Positions 47,094-58,086 of a stretch of DNA of 64,000 bases are shown in pieces. A program made the translations under genes and the position numbers. The DNA is from Venturia oleaginea (Eukaryota; Ascomycota; Dothideomycetes; Venturiales; Venturiaceae): contig JABMLP010000014.1 in the NCBI GenBank assembly GCA_013176395.1, positions 1,302,001-1,366,000 on the forward strand. The letters are read 5' to 3'. Each line of letters begins with the position of its first letter. The stretch's first letter is position 1. The notes below the pieces were generated by a model. The model was not told the DNA's origin, made no database searches, and was given only the letters and a program-made list of their open reading frames with translations.

Positions 47094-50000
47094 TCATAAG
47101 ATACCCTGCTGCTTCATCCCATCAACCACCCCCTTCAAAACCTTCGTGTCCTGCGTCCAATCCACAGGTTTCAACTCCTGAATTCCCTTAATCATGAATA
47201 ATGTTTCCGCTGCCGAGGCTCTGATACTCGGGAAAGGGTGAACAAGCATACTAATCACCTTCTTGATGACTTCATTCCTAATCGTTGGGATCTCGCCAAG
47301 ATTGCGGTAGATGTTTAGAGCTGCGTGGAGCTTTTGGGTATTGGTGGATTTGAAGTGAGATTTTTGGACGAGGGAGAGGAGGTTTAGGTATCTGTTAGGA
47401 TGCTGTTTAGCGATGAGAAGGTCACGAGAGGGATACAGGAGGTGGGATTCCTATCGCTAGATCATTGACGTTCAGGAGACAGGAGCAGACGTGAAATCAA
47501 TATCGATCGTTGTTCACCGGCTGCTAGCGTCAAGAACGCCAGGATCTGGGCGCCAACGTCGAGACGGAAAACCTGGGGTAGACAGGACGCGCCACACATT
47601 TTAGTGGAGGTCAGGGCTATGTGAATTAACAGGAGCAGTGAGAGGAAACTTACTTGAACTGCGTTGGTGAAAGTCTTTGCACAATATGCATGTCAAGCAA
47701 AAAGGCAATGACTTCCAGAACGGGGACCAAAACACGATCATTGTCAGGCTTCTTTGGGACATCAGCAGCATTGCCAAGACAGCTTTTCACAAGGTTGCAA
47801 AACATATTGCAGACCTCTAACAAGGTAGGTGGTAAATCTCTACCATCATCTAATTCTCTTTCGACATCGAGTGAGTCGATATAGTCGTACAAAGCGAGTC
47901 GAGTAACTTGGGCCAAAGATTCCGAAGCCAGTCCTCCGGCTGAACTGCAGTAGCCTTCAAAGAACGAAGACATGGACTTCTCGTTCTCTGTCATGGCCAA
48001 GCCTCGCTGTTTGGGTTGAGAGAATGGGCGTCTATGTAAAGACTGTAAGGAATGGCGGAAGTATTCGTAAGAAGAATAGTCTTCGACAGCACGCGATCCA
48101 TGTCGCCAAGCTCGAGCACGTACTTTGTCGAGTCTTTCCAGAGAGAGCCTCACCGTTGCATTCGTAAGTTGTAGTTGTAGCGCAGCAATGGCGGCGTCGT
48201 GTGGGCTGATTACGTTGGATTGGTGCCAACCAAAAAACATCCGTTCGGGAGTTGCAGCTTCAACGAGATCCAATGCTTCCAGTCGGACCAGGGATCCCGT
48301 GTCTCCACGATCATCGACGGTATAATCATTGAGGGCCTTCAATGCTGCGTGCGCAATTGAGAGCATAATGGTATGGGTTGCAGACGGAGCAGGGTTGTTT
48401 GATTTTGCGAGAAGTATGGGATCGCGAGTCTGGCGATCGCAGATCTCTAGCACGACAAGCTTCAAGCTTTTCAGAGCATCCACACGTTCTTCTATGCTCG
48501 CTTCCGTCGTGCAACGCATGGTCAGGGTCTCCAAGACTTGGGCCGAGTCAGTCAACTGTTCTGCCCAGAGGCCCAAGGTAGCTCCCGATGCCAGCACTCG
48601 GCCAGCACTCCTGGCATGACTCATTTTCGTGCCTGCATTCAAATAACAAAGCCATGATCTGACCAACTGGTTTCGCTCGTCGGAACTGATCACAGAGGTG
48701 AAGGCAATCACAGCTCCAGGAATCTCTGCAAGGACGCTTTCTTCTCCACGACCTAGACAGAGATTGAAGTTTTGCATGAAAATCATCGGCGTTGGAATAT
48801 CTGCTGCGCTCGGGCTCATTGTTAAGAGTGCCCGGAAAAGCTTCAGCCAAGCTGTAGCGGTAAGCCCGGGTCTTAAGGAAGGAGATGTAAAGTCCTTCTC
48901 GTTTAATATGACGTCCCCTTGTAGAACAGACCAGAACTCTTTCAAGCGATGTGTATCCATATTCCCATTCCGATCTTGTTCGCGCGTAAGAATGGCGGCA
49001 ACAGTCAGCATTAGGCCGTGTCGCTCTTCAATCTGCCTGTGCGCGAGCTGTTTGAGCTGGTTGCGTATCGTGATTAGCATTTTATATACACTTTCAGAGC
49101 CTTGTGTGGCGCTCAGCATTCCAATTGCATGTGCAGTAGCCACTCTGGAAGCTTCGTCAACAGCGCCAATTCCGCGCCAATCAAGGAGACCTTTGAAGAG
49201 CGCATCCCAGTACATGAGACTAAGTTTGGTCGCCTCGAATGTGACATCTGTAATGGCCCGCTGACGAAGTCCTACCGCATGGAAGTCGACGACTTGAATC
49301 AAAGCAATACCTTCGACGATTGTGTCGGGGTGCCTTCCTACAAGCTCTTGAAGTACAGCCGAGGAACCGCGACGAATGTTTCCAGCAGGGTCGAGACAAG
49401 CGCACTGGATCAGCTCGATAGCAAGCATCTGTGTGATAGAAACGTTGTATTTTGAACCTTGGACAGCCCCAATCTCCGCAAGATCTACCTTCTGGAGCTC
49501 GTCAGTCGTGTATCGTCTGGCAATAGCCCAAATGCCAAAGTTTGCAGCATCTCGCACGTTGGTCCCAATGGCGGCACCAGTCGCTGATCGCTGCTCAAAG
49601 GTTAGTGCTAAAAGCAGGGCGTTGAGAATTTGTGGAAGCTGATCCGTAGAGACCGCTCGTCGATATAGCAGATGACTCAATGTCAATGCCAGCCCATGCC
49701 ATCTTAAAGGATTTACTGCGCTGAGGTCGCGTCGAGAGCTGTCCGACAGCACATCTTCGTTGAGTGAATCCAAAATCGCCCCCACAATTTCAGCCGCCAT
49801 GTTCAGATCAAGCTTCAGGGTGACCATGCTCAAAGCTTTACTTGCTGCAAATCGGACTGGAGTATCCCCATCTGCGAGCATTTCCAGGAGTATTCCAATG
49901 ACATCTTCGACAATGCTTGTCGTGTCGACTCCTTCCGGTGGTGCCTGGAGACAAAGAATGACGATGTTGCGGAAGATTTTAACAAACAGCTTGCGTGCCA

Positions 50001-51214
50001 CCGCAGACAATTTGACCATTGCATTGCCTCCTGTTGGAATGCTGTTAGTACATGAAAATGCTTAGCCTGAGCATCGATTGTGGTAAATTCCTAGCAATTG
50101 AAGTTGAGGATTACAAGACACTCTTCAGGGCTCTACGTATACTACAGGACGCCATGTTCGATTTGCACGTGGGATAGTAGTGGGGCAAGTTTGACTGACC
50201 TCCTGTGATCGGATCAGCTTCCTGAATTGCCAGTCGTTGGGTGACTTCGAAGATGGGTGCAAGGAAGTGTCCAATTTCTCGTTGATTTCCAGAAGCTACA
50301 AGTCCGTTGAGGAACGCGAGGACTCCAAGACCTTTGTGAATCTCTACTTCCTGGGAAGAATCTCCGAAGAAGTCGATGGCCCATTGAGCTACTGCATACA
50401 GTAGCCCCATTTTACGCATATCGGGGCGAAGGCACAGACGAACAAGCAATTGTGACGCAGCATTCCGTTCTCTAGTGGCAGTTTTAAGATACTTCAAGCA
50501 GATTGGCAGCACTCGTATGGCAATTCCAGGAGTATCGGTCGGCAGTTGTAATTGCTCTTCGAAAGATGGGGTAACCCCAGTGTCTACAGAGGACATGGTA
50601 GCGAGATCGAAAGGGGATAGCATCAGGTGAGATAGCCATAGCAGCAAGATATACCGACCCTCCCAAGAGAGTGAAGTTGGTGAGAGCCCAGCGTCAGTGA
50701 TGTTCGTTTCATCAGATCCTCTTTCAAAATCCGAGAGCAGGGGTTCTAGATACCGCGGCTCATTGTTGAAGAAGCCAACGATGACTTTCTCTCCTCGCAC
50801 CTTGCAAAAGGTATACAAGATCTTGCAGATGGCATATTGAAACGAGACATGTCCTGATTGGAGAAGGGTAACGGCAGGTCTGCCTCGAGATTCAAGATAA
50901 GCAGTTACCAGTTGAGGAATTACATTTTTCAGCTGCACATCCAGCAGTTGTGGTTCCTGTTGAAATGGTTCAATCTATGCAGATTGTCAGCATTGTAACG
51001 TTGTCTTGGTCAATATCTTCCCGCTGTGGGCCTATACCTTCTGGATCAGTTTTTCGAGGTCCCGCAGCTTCACGATTCGGTGGGCTTTCAGCTCATCCGC
51101 ATTTTCCAAGGCTGGCTTCTTCCACAAGAGTCTTCTCAAGAGCTTCTGAACATCAGCTACCAATCCTTCGGAAATTCTGAGAGGCTGCAGCTCATCGTCC
51201 TCAGCGGCTTCCAT
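47094..51214 (-). CDS. TBCD: tubulin-folding cofactor D (TBCD / Alp1 homologue)
   Basis: HEAT/ARM-repeat chaperone that binds beta-tubulin and, with cofactors E and C, assembles alpha/beta-tubulin dimers in the cytoplasm. Exons: 51214-51038, 50974-50200, 50027 (or 50030) to 47654, and 47391-47094, giving about 1207 aa, the normal length. The start at MEAAEDDELQPL gives a family-like N-terminus. The intron before 50027 has a perfect TACTAAC branch site and a choice of two AG acceptors 3 nt apart. The last intron (47392-47653, 262 nt) is longer than the others; its splicing joins TQFK to YLNLLSLVQKSHFKS in frame. Diagnostic: EADPITGG, RWHGLALTLSHLLYRRA, and GTNVRDAANFGIWAIAR. Divergent from POLD3. 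Confidence 0.9.
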
Positions 51215-51393
51215 GTTGTGTTTCAAGCTGCTTTCGGGTGTCTTCAGATGCCCTTGCGCTAATGTTGTCTTCTTCAAGCGTTGGTGTTTTGGAGCGCGCC
51301 GTCCGGGGTGGGAGATTTCAAAGTGGCTGATGCTCATCGCGACTTTCACGCGCGTCCTCCCTCTCACCAAGATGCCTCGACTAGCAACACAAG
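51215..51393. promoter_or_regulatory. shared divergent promoter region, TBCD and POLD3
   Basis: 179 bp between the two proposed start codons, which point in opposite directions. It must hold both 5' leaders and core promoters; an upstream in-frame ATG could extend TBCD into it. No TATA box evident. Confidence 0.6.
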
Positions 51394-52850
51394 ATGGACC
51401 AATACAAGAAATGGCTGGCACTCAATGTGCTGAACGAAGATCGTATTGTGAGTGTATGACAAGACAATTCAAGGCTTAGACTGACTCTCCAGATCAACTA
51501 TCGCCAATTGAGCCGGGCTCTAAAAGTGCATTCACATCTCGCAAAGCAGTATGTGCATGGTGCCGCGCATGTCAACAATCAACCCCCCTAATTGAACGCT
51601 ATAGAATGCTCTACGACTTTCACCACAGCCAAAATGCAAAGAAACCTCAATCTGTCCACGCAACCTACCTCATTACTGGCACAGCTCGAACAGGACCGCC
51701 AGCGCCCTCGACAAATGGCACACTCGGAGACAGCTTCATGCAAAGCAGTCCCTTTCCGAGCTCAATTCCTGAACCAGACACCGACTTCGTAATCGATCCA
51801 GACGAAAATCCGGTCAAGGAAGATGTTCCCACCGTCACGATACTTTTGGTTCAAGAAGAGCAGTTAGAGGAATTTAAGGACGAATTTGAAGAAATACATT
51901 CGATATTCGTGTATAGCTTAGAATCTGGTCCCATAAAGGATACACAGCAACTGACGACCTGTAATCAAGATATCGTCGCACAGTTTCCCAGCGAGGATCC
52001 GTTGGAAAGCTACAAGAAATACGGCATACCACACAACCTGAATGTCAAGAGAAGGACGAACAAGAGACCCATGCCCTCTGATGCACCCCCAGCGACCAAG
52101 GTTGCTCCAAAACCAGCTGCGAAATCCGCACTTCCAGCAAAGGAAGTGCCACCGCCTGCTGCAAAGCTTTCTCGTTCCACATCAGATCAGACCAAGTCGC
52201 AAAAGACAGCCACGGACCCAAAAACCTCAACGCCGTCATTGCAGAGAGGCAAGTCAGATCTGTTCAAGTCATTTGCCAAAACAAAGCCCCCGAAAGCGAA
52301 GCCACTAGCCCACGGCACTGCCACACCCATGTCAGAAGACGAGACCGAGGACGAGGATGTCATTATGGAGGAGACTGAGGAGCAGAAACAGAAGGCAGAA
52401 GCCTCGCGGAAAGCTCGAAGAGAGCAAGAAGAAGCATTGAAGAGGATGATGGAGGATTCTGATGAGGATGAGCCCATGGCAGATGCTCCGACTGTGGATG
52501 AGACTGTAGAAGAAGGCTCACCGATCGATGGGACGCCGAAGGAAGAGGAGAAGGAGACTGTTAATGTACAAGGTGGGCGAAGACGAGGCAGGCGGCGCAT
52601 CACGAAGAAAAGAACTATGAAGGATGATGAGGGTTATCTGGGTATGTGTACTTCATCCATCAGAATGCTCAACTTGTTAATCATAATCACAGTCACGAAA
52701 GAAGAAGCCGTATGGGAATCTTTCTCAGAAGAGGAACCAGAGCCCAAGAAGAAGAAGGCCAATTTTATTGCGCCAACAACTGCGAAGGGAAAGAAGGCTG
52801 GCGCGAAGCCTGGTCAGGGCAGCATTATGAACTTCTTCGGGAAGAAGTGA
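51394..52850 (+). CDS. POLD3: DNA polymerase delta subunit 3 (POLD3 / Cdc27 homologue)
   Basis: Accessory subunit that links polymerase delta to PCNA in the nucleus. Exons: 51394-51447, 51493-51548, 51605-52641 and 52693-52850, giving 434 aa. The N-terminus (MDQYKKWLALNVLNEDRI, then INYRQLSRALKVHSHLAKQ and MLYDFHHSQNAKKP) is the winged-helix region that contacts the polymerase. The middle is disordered, charged and Pro/Ala-rich. The last residues QGSIMNFFGKK form a PCNA-binding PIP box (Q-x-x-I-x-x-F-F). The third intron (52642-52692) is 51 nt, a multiple of three, with no stop, so retaining it would add 17 residues without breaking the frame. Splicing is favoured by GTATGT and CACAG sites. 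Confidence 0.93.
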
Positions 52851-53397
52851 GGTTTCGATGTTGGCCAATCTTGATAGGATGTTATGCTGCATATTGAGCG
52901 TTTGATGTATTCGTGTATTGTCAAATTTGGGGACTGGTCTCGCATTTCAGTACGCAGCAAGGTTTTAATCCAGAAAAACGTGTATTAAGTGTCAAGGATA
53001 GCGGCGGCGGAGAGTGTCGCGGCTACATGCGCGTCTTCAATCTTCAAACGATATTACAAACGATTTTCCGTCTCCCGAAGACAAAATCGAGCCACAATTT
53101 ATGAATGCTGACGTCCTTCTTCAAAATTTTGAGACCCTGCATCCACGCACTCATCAACAAACAGTCTTTTCCCTCCTATCTCGAAATATAAACCAGAATA
53201 CTTTCTCGGCTCCAAATTTCCATTCGAAGTCGATTAATTTATTAAAAAAGTGTCCAACACAATTACCCCACTCTGATTGGTCGACCCCTCCGTCACCCAA
53301 AATCCCTCCCTTGAACCACCTTTCAAATCTCGAATTTCGACTCGTGCAACGGAGGAACTTATAGTCTGCCACGCGGTGGTTTTGGAGAGTTATCACT
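52851..53397. other. intergenic region, no gene seen
   Basis: Between POLD3 and the CCDC25-like gene, both on the plus strand. Contains the POLD3 3' end and the next promoter. Confidence 0.5.
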
Positions 53398-54548
53398 ATG
53401 GTCTATTACTTCACTTCCAACACAGTGACGCCGTCGGCGTTTATCTATGTGGGCAAGGATAAAGTTGAGAGTATGTTGCACCTGCGCGCAGTATTTGTGA
53501 GGAGGAGAGAGTTATGGCGGGATATGATGAGGCTAATGAGGATGATGTAGATGAGGAGTTGATTAAGTATGGGTTGACGGAGGATATTTGGTAAGACAAC
53601 ATTTTCCGTTTATTTTATGATAACTGGGGGGACTTATGGGAATGAAAGAGCTGGGTATCATTGGCTTTCGTCGGTCTTGGTCTTGTGAATGAGTGTATTT
53701 TCACGCGATGAAGCAAAGAAGTTTGGAAATATGAGGACTGATGTTTTTTGTGTGTGTGTAGGTTCCACGTTGATAATCTCTCCTCGGCTCATATCTATCT
53801 GCGCATGAATGAGGGGGAGTCGTGGGATAATATACCGGCTGAATTGCTGGAGGATTGTGCACAGCTTACCAAGGCGAATAGTATTGATGGTATGTTTATT
53901 TTGGAACCGATATTTATGCCTTGTCCAGGGCTCGATTTCTCCTCGAGGCTGTGAAGGTGGAGGTGGAGTTGTGCTGACACGATTGGGATAGGCAATAAGA
54001 AGGATAATGTCACGGTCATCTATACACCTTGGAGTAACTTGAAGAAGGATGGGAGTATGGCTGTGGGACAGGTTGGATTTCATAATCAAAAGATGGTATG
54101 TTCTTCATCTATCCTCGATCTGCCTTGAAGTGCCATTGTGGAAACTCCACATCTTTCCTTCATCTAAAAACGTAATACCTCCAAACCTTTCCCTCCTTCC
54201 CCCATCATCCTTTCGATCTCTCAACCACATTCCCTCACCCAATCCACCCAGGTAAGACGCCTCCACATCGCCGTCCGCACGAACGCCATCGTCAACCGCC
54301 TCAACAAAACCAAGCTCGAGAAGTTCCCCAACCTGCGCCAGGAAAAGGAGGATCGACTCAAGGAACTGCGCAATCGGGACAGGGCGGAAAAGCTGGCGAG
54401 ACAGAAGGAGGAGAAGCGTGTGGCACGGGAGAATAAGGAGAAGGCGTGGCAGAAGGAGCATGCTTATGATGATATCTTTACCGAGGAGGCGATGGAGGCG
54501 ACCAGTAATCAGGATCGGGGGAGTGATTTTGAGGATGATTTTATGTGA
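53398..54548 (+). CDS. CCDC25: CCDC25-like protein (DUF814 / NFACT-R domain)
   Basis: Five exons: 53398-53470, 53551-53590, 53762-53889, 53992-54095 and 54252-54548, giving 213 aa (human CCDC25 is of similar length). All junctions keep frame: [17 protein letters not shown], then [45 protein letters not shown] and [21 protein letters not shown]. The NFACT-R (DUF814) domain covers about residues 1-130; the C-terminal third is a highly charged coiled coil ([12 protein letters not shown] ... [12 protein letters not shown]) with an acidic end. NFACT-R is shared with ribosome-quality-control factors; the cellular role in fungi is not settled. The acceptor of intron 1 is the TAG at 53548-53550, chosen because the others give stops. 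Confidence 0.9.
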
Positions 54549-54829
54549 TGGACGGGAGAGCGGAGGGAGTTTAGAAGGGTTGACTGAAAGATGTCAGCAC
54601 AGCTTCTCGAGGCATCGAGGAGTGAGGGAGTGGCTCTACCTAGTCGGAGGACTTGATGCTCCTAGATACTCCATGAATGTGTATGCTTCACTCACGCCCT
54701 CATATCTCCACGCCGCGTGCCATTTTTCAACACCTCCTGAGTCCTCCTAAAATATCATTCATTGATGAGCGTAGATTGATACACCATATTTCCTACCTCT
54801 TTTCTCCTGCGTCTTCCCCTATTATCAAA

Positions 54830-55216
54830 TCATCGAATACACAACCCCATACTCTCATTCAACATCCTTAACCCCCAATAAAATCCCCCATAAGGTCCCT
54901 CTCTAACAACCCTCTGCGCTTCCGATGACCTCTTTCTATAGTTCCACTGATGTGACTCCCAGTACCACACATGCAACAGATTCTTAAGTACCTTATGCTC
55001 GATTCCTGTTGTTTCGCCAGCGTTGCGCAGGAACTGGAGGGTATTCGCTATTCGGGCCGGTTCGAAATCGGAGGGGGTGGAGGAACGGAAGGAGAGGCGG
55101 AGGCGGGAGAGTACGATGTAGCGGGCTGGGGTGGAGTAGTGGATTGCGTGGAGGGAGGTGCGGAGGAGATGTCTGTAGGCGTGGAGGATTTCGAGGGAGG
55201 TTGGGTGGGAAGGGAG
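54830..55216 (-). CDS. DUF1763-like small protein, 5' end unresolved
   Basis: The conserved part is read on the minus strand: EILHAYRHLLRTSLHAIHYSTPAR, YIVLSRLRLSFRSSTPSDFE and LQFLRNAGETTGIEHKVLKNLLHVWYW, ending with TGA at 54830. This resembles the fungal DUF1763 family, small LYR-like (probably mitochondrial) proteins; the function is unknown. The frame is open only up to 55216 and has no ATG, so a short 5' exon or a frameshift must exist. A different minus-strand frame with an ATG at 55320 (MRLTPPKLQSL) is open to 55048 and overlaps it, but carries no family similarity. Confidence 0.6.
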   Translation of the reverse strand, partial: LPSHPTSLEILHAYRHLLRTSLHAIHYSTPARYIVLSRLRLSFRSSTPSDFEPARIANTLQFLRNAGETTGIEHKVLKNLLHVWYWESHQWNYRKRSSEAQRVVREGPYGGFYWGLRMLNESMGLCIR

Positions 55217-55329
55217 TTAGTGGGTTTGTAAAGGTTGGAGAGCCTTGGGGATTGAGGCGGCGTATTTGTCCTTTTGAGGGTTGAGGCGAGAGATTGGAGT
55301 TTTGGGGGCGTGAGACGCATCGTTATATC

Positions 55330-56418
55330 TTCTGTTTCCAAGGGTTTGAGGTTGGTGAAGGCGCAGAAATGGATTGCGTTTATGGGTACTCAAGGTGGAG
55401 AATTGAGAGTTGTAAGGACTGTGGAAAGGCGAGATGTAACGAGAGGGAAAAGGGCTTCAACTCCTGGCCATGTTAGATCGGGTTATGATCGTATGTGTAT
55501 CCTACGTCTGGAGGAATGACGAGAAGAGTAGCAACGGGCCCAGACGTTGGCAGATGCTGAACTTCTTTTAGCGGGCCATTCATCGGGTGGTGGATTTGAT
55601 AGTGATGTATTTTCCGAGATGGATTGATGATACCTCTTTTACATTCAAGGGTCTTTTTTTTCAATTCTCGAAGGGGGATCGCTGTTCTTCAGAATTCCAG
55701 AATAACGAAGTGACCCGGCCGAAGCTTGACCGAAAGATTAAAACTATCAATGGTGGCGAAGAGGTTTTAGGTAATATGTGCACGTGATGCTGAACATATA
55801 GGTCTCTCCCTCCGAATCTCTCCTACAGCTTCACCTCGTGCTTCACCTCGTCCTTTTCCTCTTCACTAAAATCGACTTCGATACCAACAAAAGTCCTCCT
55901 TCACGCGCCATTTCATCACATTGCAGTATACAAAAGTTCTTTGCGCCGCAGTCTTCTTTCAGTATTGTTGTCCGCTACAAGCACGTTCGGAAGAGAAGAG
56001 TCTTGGTTGCTGAGATTACCTCTCGGTCGCCTTCCATCTCCTTCTCCGCATTGTCGCGAAGAGAGTGCCAGTGACCACTGCATACACACAACTACAAGAG
56101 CAATTCTTTGCTACTCAAGACAGAGGCTATCGCGTCAACCTGTCCATATCGACCTTTTTCTGAGGGCTTGGTCAGAAGAGGAATCTTCTCTGGCTCGCGT
56201 TCACGCTCCAAATTTGTCCCGGAGAGATTCGCTCTACTCCGCTCTCTGCTGGCCGCTTGCTACTCAATTGAACACTTTTAAAGGTCGCCTTTCGTGTTCA
56301 ACATACACTGGACTATGCTCGCTCGCTTGCACAGCTGTGTAAACTTTTTCGTTCTACCTACAGGATCGCTCATCCGCTTTTCTAATCAAGACTTTCATGT
56401 CACTTTTCATCGCCAATA
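55330..56418. other. intergenic region and likely 5' leader of the DUF2293 gene
   Basis: No supported gene. From about 55800 the sequence is CT-rich (CTCTCCCTCCG, CTTCACCTCG), typical of fungal promoters and leaders. Confidence 0.45.
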
Positions 56419-58086
56419 ATGACTCGAGTAAACAGCACTGCCACGGCAGCGCGTACACGAAGATCTGTTAGCACCGTTGTCGCCAATCGTAATGTCGAGA
56501 AGAAGCACCAGTACAAGATCGAATACAAGCTTGTCGTTGCTCAAAAGAGGCAATTGAAAATCGTCTGCCATTTACCCTATCCTCACTATCTATGATCATA
56601 GACTGACTATTCTACAGTCAAATAACCCCCCACCTCGCACGTACAGCTTCGTCGCAGCCGGCTCCGAAGACTTCACCACGTACTGCAAAGATGTTTGTCG
56701 CAAAACAGGTCGCACAGTGCATGCCAGCCAGTCAGCTACAGATCCAACACGCAGAGGTCTCGTCGTGAATGATCCGAATCGAGTCGGATATTATATCGGT
56801 CGTGATGGGTTTTTCTTTCCCAACGACGTGATACAAAAGGCATGCAATTGGTTTGGTGTGCGTATCGATGCCGCTGGCAAGACAACAGAACCAAACGATT
56901 TTCTTTCAGCTCGAGTGCGCAATGCTTTAGGTAGACATGGGCAGCGCGACAAACGACAACAGATAGATGCTGCTGTACGAGAGATGTTCCCAAAGATACC
57001 TCCCGAGGCAGCGAACGAGATCATCAAGCATGCGTTCGAATCGGTATTTAACAAGCTAAGTTTTTTCTACATTCATGTCTGACATTCTCCTAGGCTTCAA
57101 AACCAGGTGAGAAAGAACGTGTCGGTAACGCTCGTAACCTTGACCTCGCAGGTCGAGTGCAACTTGCTGTCACCGCTCACATCCGCCATCGTTACACCAA
57201 CTACGACCAGCTTCTGAAGAATGGCGTTAAATGGCATGATGCCAGAGCAACAGTCAATCCTCCATGTGTTGCCGTTCTAAGAAACTGGATGGGCGAAGAC
57301 AATGCCGTCGAGCTCGAAGAGACATTCCAAGAGTGGATCGACCTCCGCGACGATGACGAGGACGAAGATGATTCCAGTTCGATGGAGGGCAATTCCGATA
57401 CAGAATCTGGTCGTCGCCGCTCTCGTAATGCTGTTCACACTGTCCACGAGGCTGCTGGCCCCTTGCTTAGCCGAATGCCTGCACTTGACGCTAGAGCAGA
57501 CTCTAAATTGGTAAGATATCCGGATCCGGAGCAGGCCCTTCCTTCCATCGAGTCTCTTGCTCGGCCTCCGCCACGTCATAGCCACCTGTATCTCCCACTA
57601 CAATCTCTTCACTACGGGATCCCTCCACCTCCTCCAGCCCCAAGTCCGCCCCAATATCGATCACTAGTTGTTGCACCTTACGGGCGACAGGCAGCGCCGC
57701 CTGCCGCACCCCATCTGCACAGAGTTGACACAGACATGGTTGGCCGTCCCGCAGAAAAGGCTCGGGCTTTACCGAGTGAGCGCCGAGCTCCTGTAATTGA
57801 TCTAACATCTAGCCCAACTTCTCCCAGGAATTTTGATGCCATGCCACGCATGTTCCGTGTAGGATCACTTCGCGGAGGTGATGGCAACCACCAAGGTAAT
57901 TTTAGCAACCCACAGGCTGAGGGAACAGGGCGCTACTCTACTAGAACCCAAGCAGCTCGTAACAGAACTCCTCGACCCCTACCTCCTGCTAGAGTGGTAC
58001 GACGAGAGCCACCACATCCTGCCGTTCCTCTCACTGGGTGGGTGAACTATCCTACATTCAATCGTCAAGGTGAAGCAGTCAGGTAA
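56419..58086 (+). CDS. DUF2293-domain protein
   Basis: Exons 56419-56562, 56618-57043 and 57094-58086; all phase 0. The first intron has a weak GTCTGC donor but a GACTGAC branch site and CTACAG acceptor. The N-terminus is basic (ARTRRSVSTVVANRNVEKKHQYKIEYKLV). The DUF2293 region spans about residues 130-270: VREMFPKIPPEAANEIIKHAF, RVQLAVTAHIRHRYTNYDQLL and ATVNPPCVAVLRNW. The rest is Pro/Arg-rich and acidic, probably disordered. The function of DUF2293 is unknown. The 3' end is uncertain: a donor-like site (AGGTAAAA) at the stop and a coherent downstream frame at 58373-58543 suggest an additional terminal exon that I could not join in frame. Confidence 0.75.
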
